Shown piece by piece: positions 8,168 to 17,204 of a stretch of DNA of 64,000 nucleotides. This DNA is from Methanomethylovorans sp. PtaU1.Bin093 (GTDB taxonomy: Archaea > Halobacteriota > Methanosarcinia > Methanosarcinales > Methanosarcinaceae). Position 1 is the stretch's first letter; each line of letters begins with the position of its first letter. The position numbers were made by a program, and so were the translations under genes. The notes beneath the pieces are model-generated. The model was not told the DNA's origin. It searched no databases and saw nothing but the letters and a program-made list of their open reading frames with translations. The DNA is taken from NCBI RefSeq assembly GCF_002067275.1, contig NZ_MVQX01000059.1:21183-85182 (forward strand), read 5' to 3'.

Positions 8168-8800
8168 TCAATTATCTTTCTTTGTACTTCCCATGAGATA
8201 ACCACCAAAGCCTGTTACCCAGAGTGCTATAGGGTATGCGATCCATCTTTCAAGTCCACCTATCCCAAAGATCGCAAACGGACTTGCCTGTCCCAGGATA
8301 TAATACAACAGCAGGTCCAGCAATGCTATGGACCCCAGTATCACAGAGAAGTATCTGAAAGGTGATGTTGTTACCTTGTAGCTCACTATGGCTGCAAGGC
8401 CTCCGAAGATGAATGTGGCAAGCGCAGATATGCCATGTACTGCGCCATAGTTGCCAGGGAAGATGCCCACTCCCAATGCACCGATCCCGAACAAGACAAT
8501 GGGTAAGGTAACTGTACTTCTGTACAGAGCACGGTGGACATAAAGGGCAGAAAGTATAATACAAAGACCGCAAACCATCATACTGACATTGAATATTGTC
8601 GCAGAAGGCTGGATTATAATGCTGTTAGGTGGTTCAGTAGCACCCAGGTCACTGATCATGTTCTGTGCAGTGTTATAGCCGGGGTACAGTGTCTCAGCAG
8701 TGATGATACCGAGGAATATCACAACACCAGCAATGAACAGCAGTGCTCCTGCAATATTCTGGTAGTGCTCAGGGGGCTTTTGTTTATCTATCATAGGCAT
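8168..8800 (-). CDS. DUF998 family integral membrane protein
   Basis: A 210-residue protein with about six hydrophobic helices. The first helix is followed by an external loop with TLYPGYNTAQNMISDLGAT, the hallmark of DUF998 proteins, and the third loop has GIFPGNYGAVHG. The family is widespread and uncharacterised, and lies in the cytoplasmic membrane. No partner gene is apparent: the neighbour on the same strand (LysE type) is separated by 54 bases, so co-transcription is possible. Confidence 0.8.
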   Translation of the reverse strand: MPMIDKQKPPEHYQNIAGALLFIAGVVIFLGIITAETLYPGYNTAQNMISDLGATEPPNSIIIQPSATIFNVSMMVCGLCIILSALYVHRALYRSTVTLPIVLFGIGALGVGIFPGNYGAVHGISALATFIFGGLAAIVSYKVTTSPFRYFSVILGSIALLDLLLYYILGQASPFAIFGIGGLERWIAYPIALWVTGFGGYLMGSTKKDN

Positions 8801-8854
8801 CCTGTAAAAATAAGGTGATGGATGAATTAAGGTTTATGCTGTGTTACAGCTAGG

Positions 8855-9511
8855 TCATGTCATCGCAGAAAAACCATTATAGTTCACCAGGAACCAGAAA
8901 CCGAAAATTGCCATGAACCCTCCGCAGATATAGAGCACTCTTTTATGGGTGCGTGAAGAAATAAGTTCCTTGCCTCTGGAGAAGGAAGAGGATACAGCTA
9001 CAAGGAACCCAAGGTCTGCTATCCAGTGGCCTGCGATAAAAGCAATGACAGCAAGCATTCCTGCCATATGTTCCTGCAGGATAATGGCACTACCGGCTGT
9101 TAACCACCAAACAACGAAAGTAGGGTTCAATACAGAAGTAAGTATCCCTGCAGATACAGGACCTGATGTCAGGTTCAGTTTAGAGGCCGAAGCAGCAAAG
9201 TCTGTTGTACCTGCTCCTTTCGCGCTTTTCATCAGCACCACTCCGAAAAGAAGCATCACCATCCCGCCCATTATGGCTATGTATGACATCATGCTCTTAC
9301 CGATGATGGATACTGCTCCTAACAGGATAAGCAGGAATATGCCAAGTTCTGCAAGAGCATGACCACTGAATACATATAGGCCTGTTTTCCAGCCCTTTTT
9401 CAGGGATATTCCAATGGTTGCGAACATCATGGGTCCAGGTATCAATGCAGCAGATATACCGACTGTAAATCCCAGGAGAAGTGCCTTGATAAGTTCGATT
9501 ATGAATATCAC
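8855..9511 (-). CDS. LysE/RhtB-type amino-acid exporter
   Basis: About 218 residues with six membrane helices. The opening IELIKALLLGFTVGISAALIPGPMM contains the NPGP-like PGPM motif at the end of helix 1 that typifies LysE/RhtB translocators, which export amino acids or metabolites. The ORF is open back to 9631, but I place the start at GTG 9511: the longer N-terminus is not membrane-like, and a TTTATATATC TATA box on the minus strand near 9549-9558 would put the transcription start near 9528, inside that extension. The substrate cannot be told from sequence. Confidence 0.75.
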   Translation of the reverse strand: MIFIIELIKALLLGFTVGISAALIPGPMMFATIGISLKKGWKTGLYVFSGHALAELGIFLLILLGAVSIIGKSMMSYIAIMGGMVMLLFGVVLMKSAKGAGTTDFAASASKLNLTSGPVSAGILTSVLNPTFVVWWLTAGSAIILQEHMAGMLAVIAFIAGHWIADLGFLVAVSSSFSRGKELISSRTHKRVLYICGGFMAIFGFWFLVNYNGFSAMT

Positions 9512-9654
9512 CAGAACAAGATCAGATGTAGTGAATATACCTTGTGTGATATATAAAGTAATTGAACCATTTCGTGAAAAAGAACACGGATCACCACTAT
9601 GAAATCCAGTGATCAGATGCCCTATACACATCTTCTATCGTGTGTTGTGTCTAT

Positions 9655-12600
9655 TCACTTTCTCTTTTTGTAGTATCGATAAACCATCCCACATACGACT
9701 AATATTATGGAAGCTATTGTAAATTTTACAAGATATCCAATTTTATCTCCAGAAGATTTGTCAAGATCTTCAAGTGGATCTCTTTCACTATCATTGTTAT
9801 TTGATCTAATTATCTGACCCAGAAGCTTTGTTCCATTATCTGATGTATCATTTTCTGTGCCTGATGCCTGTGTCAGAAATTCAGTTCTTTTCTCTTCCGT
9901 ACTGATGGCAAAAGGTGAAAAACCGGGTGTTTCCGATTCGTAGTACACATATCGGTCATCTTCATTCATGATCCTTGTAGGCAGTTCATTCCATTCCTCA
10001 GAACTGTACCTGTAAAGTCTGATGGATGTTTTATCAACGTCATTATTAGCCATCCATGATCTTAATACTTTAAATCCGATCACAGGATCCGCGATATTAC
10101 TCTCGGTGGCAAAACCAGTTTTTCCCACCCAGATGTTCACATTCTGGTAAACCTTGCCAGGTGCTTCACTTCTGGCAAAGGATGATCTGCCATTCAATGC
10201 CTCTACAACAGCTGTTATTTTTCCGGAGTTCTTCAAAGCTGTGAACTCCACATATCCTATACTGTTCTTTTCTTCAGTGAACTCATATAGAATATTAGTA
10301 TCCTTGATAATGACCAATGTTTCCGATTCCTTTAACAGCACATTTGCAAGCTTTTCACCACTGGTACCTCCTCCCCCTCCGCCGCCACCCCCACCACTCC
10401 TTGAGGATGAAGGTAGTGTAGTTTCTTGTTCCCTTTCTTCTTTATTATTAAACTCTTCAGAAGATTCATTGGTTCTCGTTGAATTCACGGAATTGAGCAC
10501 ATTTATCGAAACAGTGGAAGACATGGTTCCTGCATTGACGGTTATGTTGGTTCCTCCTTCCGCGACAGCAATGAAATATCCGGTAGAGCTATTGATTCTG
10601 GCAACTTCAGGATCACTGCTTTCCCATGTGAGAACAGCTTGCAGTTGATTATTGTTTTCGTCTCTTGCTTCAGCCTCGAACGTTGTGATGTTACCGGTAT
10701 AGTAAGTTGTGCGCAGGGGTCTGAAATCAAGAGAACGTATTGCAGCAGATGCACCACTGACCATTAAAGCGCATGGCTGTGGTCCCATAGGTATCGATCT
10801 GCCTTTCACTTTCACAGTATACCAACCCACTTCGGGTTCTTGGAACAATATTTGTTCCACGTTATTGATCGTATCATTCACAACATTCTCAGTTCCATCA
10901 GGCTTTACCACACTAAGCTCAAGATCATTCACAAGCTCCTTTTTTGCGAACACAGTGCCATAATAATCAGTCCATACAAGTGTGGTTTTGAAAGGGCTGG
11001 TACTACTGTTGACATAGTAGTTTTTTTCAACTACATCGCCTGTTTGCAGTTCAATGTTATCTGCAAAATATATGCTCCCACCGTCCGGATATAATGACTT
11101 TTTCAGGTTAACCAATCCCCATCCCTGATTATGATCGGGTTGCCCTGTAACATCGTTCCCATATTGTCCTGGTTGCAGATCGCTGGCACCATTTATGACA
11201 GTAGCTTTTAACAAGGCTGCAGAGGGAGTGATGTTCAGTTTCTCCACATAGTTTTGTCTTATCAGTGCCACGCTGCCTGCGACAATGGGTGTGGCCATAC
11301 TGGTGCCACCCATGTAGACGTAATGTTCATCTACAAAACCCCATACATCTTCATTATCTGATACACTGGACCTGGCGGATATTACGTAGGTTCCAGGTGC
11401 AACAACGTCCGGCTTGATCCTTCCGTCATCTGTCGGTCCCCTGCTGCTGAATGCTGCGATCCCTTTTGGGTTGTCAGCAACGTAGTCATTATTAATTGGT
11501 GCAACCGGATAGATAGGTACATTGAATGCGTCTTTTATAGATCCCCATGTCATTCCAAAGGTATGGGCCCTATTATTTTCCGAAGCACCAACAGACAGGC
11601 AATTCTTTGCAGTGCTGGGCCATGCAATAGAATCAGGATCTATCACACCGTCGGCATTATTATCTACTCCGCTATTGCCTGCAGCAAACAGTATTAGCAT
11701 ATCAGGATGTGTCCACATGAATTTATCCACGTCTTTAGAATACATGTTGTATTTCCCATCACCAGTCCCACCCCAGCTATTGGAATGGATGCGTGCTCCC
11801 AGTTCATAGGCAGGTTTGAACAGTGAGCTCACATTGTTTCCAGGAACTATCAGGTTCCCATCAGCATTGGCGATAGCCTGGAACACTAATTGTGCCTCTG
11901 GTGCAACACCTTTGTATTGTCCATTGGACCATGATCCATCACCAAGTGCAGAACCAGTTACATGGGTGCCATGTCCCTGCAGATCTTCTGCACCATCGCC
12001 TGCTATATCCTGAATTGCTAATATGCGTCCATAAAAATCAGGATTCATTGATATATTATTGACACCCGTGTCAAGACCGGTATCAGCAATTGCTATTATC
12101 TGTCCATCTCCGGTCAGGTTGCAGTTTTCATTAACATAAGTGGCATTGATTATCCCTCTTGCAACATCATTGAACATTACAGGTTTTTCGTATTCCTCTA
12201 TCCATTTGACGTCTTTGATATTTGCAAGGGAAGATACTTTTGAGCTTGAGATCTCGATATGCATCCGGTCATTATTGGAATCCTCCAGGATCTTTCCTCC
12301 CTGGGAGATCATTTCCTCTGTTACTTTTTCTTTAACATTGCCTTTGTCTGTAGGTTCAAATAAGGAGATCATGAGTTCTACAGAAAAGTTCTCTTGCATT
12401 TTTGTTTGAAGAGATGGATCAATTTTATATTCCGGCAAATAATGGCCTATCCATCTTACATGCCCGAGGTTTGAAATTATGGCGACGGTAGAATCATTCA
12501 TCCTCACCACAAATGCATTGTTAGGAACGTAATCTAATAGCTGTCCTCCTATCTCGGATATATCCTGTTTCCAGGTTTCTTGTACAGTATCATTGAACTG

Positions 12601-12906
12601 GACCAAATAATATTCGTATTCTTCAGAGGATTTAACTGACGTTTCTATGAAGGAGTGACCATCAAGATTCATGGAATTTAAAAGTAGTTTGGGACTAGCT
12701 GTTGTTTGAATTGTCCCTGTTCTGAGCATCAGGTTCGATCCTTCTGTAGAACATCTTTTCAGATCTTTCTCAGCTATATCATACTGAACATGGACAAAAT
12801 TCGATATAACAGCCTGTTCATTCGATTCTGTTGTGTTCGAAGTGCATGATGTTGTTTTTTCAGTATCGTCTGTGTATGTGACCATTCCCGCAGCTGCTAA
12901 GAACAA
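9655..12906 (-). CDS. Membrane-anchored subtilase (S8) with Ig-like and PGF-pre-PGF domains
   Basis: A large extracellular serine protease. From the TTG at 12906 the catalytic residues are Asp275 (IADTGLDTG), His312 (QGHGTHVTG), oxyanion Asn411 (AAGNSG) and Ser536 (GGTSMATP). They are preceded by about 240 residues of propeptide-like sequence. After the peptidase come a C-terminal beta-rich domain, a Big_2-like Ig domain (about 715-800), a Gly-rich linker (ten consecutive Gly), a PGF-pre-PGF domain (about 850-1010, ending ETPGFSPFAIS), and a transmembrane helix with a KKRK tail. It should act outside the cell, tethered to the membrane. The signal peptide is encoded upstream but lies one base out of frame from the best start (GTG 12956, with AGGAAGG before it) across a run of seven T at 12938-12944. 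Confidence 0.9.
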   Translation of the reverse strand: MFLAAAGMVTYTDDTEKTTSCTSNTTESNEQAVISNFVHVQYDIAEKDLKRCSTEGSNLMLRTGTIQTTASPKLLLNSMNLDGHSFIETSVKSSEEYEYYLVQFNDTVQETWKQDISEIGGQLLDYVPNNAFVVRMNDSTVAIISNLGHVRWIGHYLPEYKIDPSLQTKMQENFSVELMISLFEPTDKGNVKEKVTEEMISQGGKILEDSNNDRMHIEISSSKVSSLANIKDVKWIEEYEKPVMFNDVARGIINATYVNENCNLTGDGQIIAIADTGLDTGVNNISMNPDFYGRILAIQDIAGDGAEDLQGHGTHVTGSALGDGSWSNGQYKGVAPEAQLVFQAIANADGNLIVPGNNVSSLFKPAYELGARIHSNSWGGTGDGKYNMYSKDVDKFMWTHPDMLILFAAGNSGVDNNADGVIDPDSIAWPSTAKNCLSVGASENNRAHTFGMTWGSIKDAFNVPIYPVAPINNDYVADNPKGIAAFSSRGPTDDGRIKPDVVAPGTYVISARSSVSDNEDVWGFVDEHYVYMGGTSMATPIVAGSVALIRQNYVEKLNITPSAALLKATVINGASDLQPGQYGNDVTGQPDHNQGWGLVNLKKSLYPDGGSIYFADNIELQTGDVVEKNYYVNSSTSPFKTTLVWTDYYGTVFAKKELVNDLELSVVKPDGTENVVNDTINNVEQILFQEPEVGWYTVKVKGRSIPMGPQPCALMVSGASAAIRSLDFRPLRTTYYTGNITTFEAEARDENNNQLQAVLTWESSDPEVARINSSTGYFIAVAEGGTNITVNAGTMSSTVSINVLNSVNSTRTNESSEEFNNKEEREQETTLPSSSRSGGGGGGGGGGTSGEKLANVLLKESETLVIIKDTNILYEFTEEKNSIGYVEFTALKNSGKITAVVEALNGRSSFARSEAPGKVYQNVNIWVGKTGFATESNIADPVIGFKVLRSWMANNDVDKTSIRLYRYSSEEWNELPTRIMNEDDRYVYYESETPGFSPFAISTEEKRTEFLTQASGTENDTSDNGTKLLGQIIRSNNNDSERDPLEDLDKSSGDKIGYLVKFTIASIILVVCGMVYRYYKKRK

Positions 12907-13206
12907 AACTATGTTCAGAAATAAAATAAAAAGGATCTTTTTTTGAATTGCCTCACATCCCTTCCTTTGTCGGATAGAATAAGTAAACCATATCTATTAA
13001 AAAATATATTTACTTTTTCATATTAAAGTATTTTTGGATCATTGGCTTGTAGGGACGGAGCATCACGAAAGGTGGGCTTACAAGGTTAAGTTCCTATGAA
13101 CACTTAGCACAATATTATTATAGCAACATTCTTAACCCAAAAGTAAATCATAAGTACTAATCATTAGACAGCCTATACTACCAATATCAACTAATCACTG
13201 ATCAGT

Positions 13207-14550
13207 ATGAAACTCTACAGCACTAATCTCCAGGCAGCAGAAGTCTCCTTTGAAGCTGCTCTCATTGAAGGCCAGGCTCCTGACAAAGGTCTATACTTGC
13301 CAAGATCTCTTCCCCTTTTGTCAGGGGACGATCTTGTGTCCATGAAAGACAAACCATATCCAGAGGTCGCTTTCCGTGTATTGCGCAAGGTTCTGGAAGG
13401 GGAGGTCGATGAGGCTTCCCTAAAAGGGATAACTTACGATGCTTATAACTATGATGTACCTCTGGAAAAGGTGAACGAAAACACCTATATCATGCGTCTG
13501 GACCGCGGGCCCACTGCTTCCTTCAAGGATTTCGCAGCACGTCTGATGGCAAGATTGATGCAATACTATCTCAAAAGAGAGAACAGGGAAATAACCATTC
13601 TTACTGCTACTTCCGGGGATACGGGAAGCGCAGTTGCTCATGCTTTCTATGGGCTTGATAATGTCAGGGTCGTCGTGCTTTTCCCACGTAATGAGGTTTC
13701 CGATCGTCAGCGGAAGCAAATGACCACCCTCCAGAAGAACATAACTGCAATAGCCATAGATGGTAAGTTCGATGATTGTCAGGCTATGGTAAAGCAGGCA
13801 TTTTCAGACCAGCAGCTCAGGCATCTTAATCTGTCCTCTGCGAACTCTATTAACATTGGCCGACTTATTCCCCAGTCCCTGTACTATATTTACGCATATG
13901 CTAACCTTTGTAACTATCCAGAAGAGCTCGTCTTCTCAATACCTTCAGGCAATTTTGGGAATATGATGGGCTGTGTGCTGGCAAAGACAATGGGTCTTCC
14001 TGTAAAGAAGATCATCGCCTCTGTGAACGAGAACGATGAAGTCCCATCCTTCCTCATCAGTGGTGAATATCATAAGATAGTTCCATCCCTTAATTGCCTT
14101 TCAAATGCCATGAACGTAGGTCATCCGAGCAACCTGGCGAGGCTTATTGCAGTTTATGGTGGTCAGATGGATGAGCAGGGCAATGTCAATAAGATGCCGG
14201 ATATGGAAAAGCTAAGAAATGATATTTATTCCAGTTCTGTTACCGATGAAGAAACAAAGACCACGATGAGAGATATTCTGGACAGTTATAGTATTCTTAT
14301 TGAGCCCCACGGGGCCGTGGGAATAAAAGGCCTATCTGATTACAGGAAAAAGACCGGGGATAAAACAATTGCAGTGGCACTGGAAACTGCGCATCCTGCA
14401 AAATTCCCAGCAGAAGTGAGATCAGTGACAGGTATTGACCCTGAGTTGCCCAGCAGCCTTAAAGAAATAGAAGCAAAGAAAGAGCACATGGATTTCCTGG
14501 GTGCGGATTACGAAAAGTTCAAAGGGTACCTGTTATCAAAACTTTCTTAA
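13207..14550 (+). CDS. thrC: Threonine synthase
   Basis: A 447-residue PLP enzyme that converts O-phosphohomoserine to threonine. The N-terminus (MKLYSTN, then APDKGLYLP) is typical of the ThrC fold-type II family. The PLP lysine is Lys107 in GPTASFKDFAARL, and the phosphate-binding loop is TATSGDTGSA. PSGNFGNMMG and the C-terminal ALETAHPAKFP segment are also conserved. Length matches the bacterial/archaeal long form. The ATG has no clear Shine-Dalgarno; a TATACTA stretch at about 13174-13180 suggests a very short leader. It converges with the KUP gene at a shared hairpin. Cytoplasmic; it belongs to the aspartate family pathway. Confidence 0.95.
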   Translation: MKLYSTNLQAAEVSFEAALIEGQAPDKGLYLPRSLPLLSGDDLVSMKDKPYPEVAFRVLRKVLEGEVDEASLKGITYDAYNYDVPLEKVNENTYIMRLDRGPTASFKDFAARLMARLMQYYLKRENREITILTATSGDTGSAVAHAFYGLDNVRVVVLFPRNEVSDRQRKQMTTLQKNITAIAIDGKFDDCQAMVKQAFSDQQLRHLNLSSANSINIGRLIPQSLYYIYAYANLCNYPEELVFSIPSGNFGNMMGCVLAKTMGLPVKKIIASVNENDEVPSFLISGEYHKIVPSLNCLSNAMNVGHPSNLARLIAVYGGQMDEQGNVNKMPDMEKLRNDIYSSSVTDEETKTTMRDILDSYSILIEPHGAVGIKGLSDYRKKTGDKTIAVALETAHPAKFPAEVRSVTGIDPELPSSLKEIEAKKEHMDFLGADYEKFKGYLLSKLS

Positions 14551-14567
14551 GCCTCATTTTGAGGCTT
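14549..14567. terminator. Bidirectional hairpin between thrC and the KUP gene
   Basis: AAGCCTCA and TGAGGCTT form an 8-bp stem with a 3-nt loop in the 27-base gap between the convergent genes. T-rich sequence follows on the plus strand. Confidence 0.6.
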
Positions 14568-14577
14568 CTGATCCCCT

Positions 14578-16389
14578 TTACATCTCAAATCTTGTTATAA
14601 CTCCGTGAAGTTTTTCCGGAGGAAGCTTGTAGTATTGAACAAATGAAGGTGTAAGTTTCTTGATCATGGAGAATACCTTCCATACAGGGTTATTGGTAAT
14701 AATGTCTTCTACTCCATAGAATATAGTTTTCTCTCTAATTCCTGCATTTTCCAGAATTTTTGCAACATCCACAACTTCCATATAACCCATCTCGATATCG
14801 AATGTCCTTAATCCCGGTGCCAGTTCTTCTCTGAAAGAGCTTTTAACGCCGAAGGGTTCTTCAAGTGAGGTAATAGAAATTATAATGTTATCTTCATAGA
14901 CTATATCATTCCCGAACATCGTATGTGGGATGTATTGTGGGATCACATTGACATTCCGTGCAAAGAAAAGAGCTGTACCTTTTATTCTATTTGCATTTTG
15001 ATACCTTTGTTTATAGATTTGCAGGAAATCATCCAGTCTCATAGGTCTTAGAGACTGATACAGCCTCTTTTGGCCTGATGTATAGATCATTATCATACTG
15101 AATATAAGAGATGCTATGGTAATGGACCAGATACCCCCATGAGGGATCTTATACATGTTGGATATAAGGAATAACAGGTCAACAACTGTCACAAAGAACG
15201 AAACAGTTGCTTTTGTCCAGTCTTTTCTCAGACTAAATATCATAGTCATCATAATACCTGTGATCGCCATGCTTCCGGTGACTGTTAGCCCATAAGCTGC
15301 AGCAAGTTTGCTGGATTCTTTGAACTCATACATAACAAACAGCACGGAAATTAAAAGCAGCCAATTAACGGCGCTTATGTATATCTGTGATTTCAACTCG
15401 TCTGATGTGTAATCGATCTTTAACATCGGAGCTATTCTGGTAGTGATGCCCTGATATACTATTGAGAACATGCCGCTTATCATTGCTTGTGAAGCAATGA
15501 CCGTAGCAATGATACTAAGGATAAGGAATGGCATGTAAATGATATGTGCCTGTTGGAATATCATCTCAAAGAGCACGTTCTTGGAATCCGGGTTCCTTAT
15601 GAGGAATGCTCCCTGTCCCAGATAGCTCAGCACCAGTGCAATGAATACAAATCTCCAGGCCTTTATGATCGGTTCTCTTCCCAGATGACCCATATCAGCA
15701 TATAATGCTTCGCCACCAGTGGCACACAAAATCACTTCTGATAATACAAAGAAACCTGATAACCCGTTATGCAACAGAAAATCAATGGCATAATATGGAT
15801 TTATAGCCTTGAGTACGGATGGAGTGTAGATTATTGAGGCAATACCTGATAGAACAAGTGATAAGAACCATATGACCATCAAAGGTCCAAACATCCAGGC
15901 AATTTTCTCAGTACCCTTTTTCTGTATGGAAAAAAGGCATATTGCAATCACGCCTGCAATTGTAACAAGTGTTCCCTGACCTATTTTTTCCAATCCAGGT
16001 ATTATTTTCAGCCCTTCCACAGCACTTAATATGCTTATGGCAGGTGTGATCACGCCATCTCCCAGCAGGAAAGAAATGCCAACATAGGATAATATCGTTA
16101 TTACAGTTACTTTTCTTCCGGATCTCAACAGAGGAACAAGTATTTCTTTTAATACTATGGTTCCTCCTTCTCCTTTTTTTCCAAGGCTCATTGCAAGCCA
16201 GGAATATTCAATAGTGACAAGTATTATCAGTGTCCAGATGATCAGGGAAAGGACCCCTATCACGTGAGCATATGTGACAGATGTGATGAGGAATATGACC
16301 GCAAGCGTGTATATGGGGCTAGTTCCGATATCCCCAAAAACAAGTCCCATGGAATTAAGTATTCCTCTGGTTTCATTTTTGTTCAACAC
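14578..16389 (-). CDS. kup: KUP-family potassium uptake permease
   Basis: About 603 residues with some twelve membrane helices followed by a soluble C-terminal region. The N-terminal GLVFGDIGTSPIYTL is the signature of KUP/HAK potassium-proton symporters, and GEALYADMGHLG and the GDGVITPAISILSA segment are also conserved. It imports potassium, used here both for turgor and as a major cytoplasmic cation of methanogens. The GTG at 16389 is chosen because GGAGAT lies 6 bases before it; the ORF is open to an ATG at 16422 with no such motif. The divergent MarR gene lies about 200 bases away. Confidence 0.9.
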   Translation of the reverse strand: MLNKNETRGILNSMGLVFGDIGTSPIYTLAVIFLITSVTYAHVIGVLSLIIWTLIILVTIEYSWLAMSLGKKGEGGTIVLKEILVPLLRSGRKVTVITILSYVGISFLLGDGVITPAISILSAVEGLKIIPGLEKIGQGTLVTIAGVIAICLFSIQKKGTEKIAWMFGPLMVIWFLSLVLSGIASIIYTPSVLKAINPYYAIDFLLHNGLSGFFVLSEVILCATGGEALYADMGHLGREPIIKAWRFVFIALVLSYLGQGAFLIRNPDSKNVLFEMIFQQAHIIYMPFLILSIIATVIASQAMISGMFSIVYQGITTRIAPMLKIDYTSDELKSQIYISAVNWLLLISVLFVMYEFKESSKLAAAYGLTVTGSMAITGIMMTMIFSLRKDWTKATVSFFVTVVDLLFLISNMYKIPHGGIWSITIASLIFSMIMIYTSGQKRLYQSLRPMRLDDFLQIYKQRYQNANRIKGTALFFARNVNVIPQYIPHTMFGNDIVYEDNIIISITSLEEPFGVKSSFREELAPGLRTFDIEMGYMEVVDVAKILENAGIREKTIFYGVEDIITNNPVWKVFSMIKKLTPSFVQYYKLPPEKLHGVITRFEM

Positions 16390-16573
16390 AAATGCATCTC
16401 CTAAATAAAGCCAGATGTGCAATCTTGTGGCCTCTTATTATGAGATCTATAGGTAGGTATATCATATTAGAACGGAATCTTACTACATATGCGATGCTAT
16501 TAATACTTATGCCAATGTCGGTTTGATCAACAGTAATGACAACATTATTTTTCAGTGATAATATTTAGATAGC

Positions 16574-16593
16574 ATACAATTGCTATATTGTAT
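16574..16593. promoter_or_regulatory. Inverted repeat overlapping the MarR gene start
   Basis: ATACAAT (16574-16580) and ATTGTAT (16587-16593) form a perfect 7-bp inverted repeat with a 6-base spacer, ending 2 bases before the ATG at 16596. The size and position fit an autoregulatory operator for the MarR protein. A TATA-like TAATATTTAGA lies just upstream. Confidence 0.55.
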
Positions 16594-16595
16594 AC

Positions 16596-17153
16596 ATGAT
16601 AAACAATTCTGCTAAAGACAATTCTTCAGGGATCGCTTCTGATATCCTGGACACAGTTTCAAGGATCCTTAATAAAGCAGCTGCCATTGAAAAAGAACCA
16701 GTTGATATTGGTCATGGTGTCCTTCTATACGCATCTGAAGTGCATCTGATAGATATGGCAGGGCGTTATCCGGAAGCAGGTATTTCCCAAATAGCAGCCA
16801 GACTTGGTATCACTAAAGGCGCTGTTTCCCAGACAGCAAAGAAACTCGAAGAGAAAGGTTATATTGAGCGTGCTAACCGGGAAGGGGATAAGAAATCTGT
16901 AGTCATCAGGCTGACAGAACGCGGGAAGGACGTTTTTTACTGGCATTCAGCTTATCACGAAATGGTCAATCAGGATATGGTCGGGCAAGTATCAAAACTA
17001 TCCCACAGAGATATTGAAAATGTTTTTTCAATTCTTATGCAAATGGAACGTATGCTTGACAATTGCCCCGCAGTAAGAAAAAAATTAGCCGGCAGTTCGT
17101 GCTGGAGAACTCCGGAGCATCCAGATGAGGACCGTTCTCAAAGTATTATCTGA
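16596..17153 (+). CDS. MarR-family transcriptional regulator
   Basis: A 185-residue protein with a winged-helix domain. The segment PEAGISQIAARLGITKGAVSQT is the HTH, followed by KKLEEKGYIERANREGDKKS (wing), with the family RLTERGKD motif after it. Flanking helices form the dimer interface. The C-terminal tail contains scattered cysteines (NCPAVRK, SSCW), which might allow redox or metal sensing, but this is inference. There is no Shine-Dalgarno and the operator-like palindrome overlaps the start, so a leaderless, self-repressed transcript is likely. The divergent potassium transporter gene is a possible second target. Confidence 0.88.
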   Translation: MINNSAKDNSSGIASDILDTVSRILNKAAAIEKEPVDIGHGVLLYASEVHLIDMAGRYPEAGISQIAARLGITKGAVSQTAKKLEEKGYIERANREGDKKSVVIRLTERGKDVFYWHSAYHEMVNQDMVGQVSKLSHRDIENVFSILMQMERMLDNCPAVRKKLAGSSCWRTPEHPDEDRSQSII

Positions 17154-17204
17154 AAGGCCGATAAATATAGCTATCCTAAACAGGAAAAGGGTTGGGTCTT
17201 TGAC

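Noticed and set aside
10154..10648. A 164-codon ORF with a run of prolines on the plus strand
   Set aside because: It is the antisense shadow of the Gly-rich linker of the subtilase.
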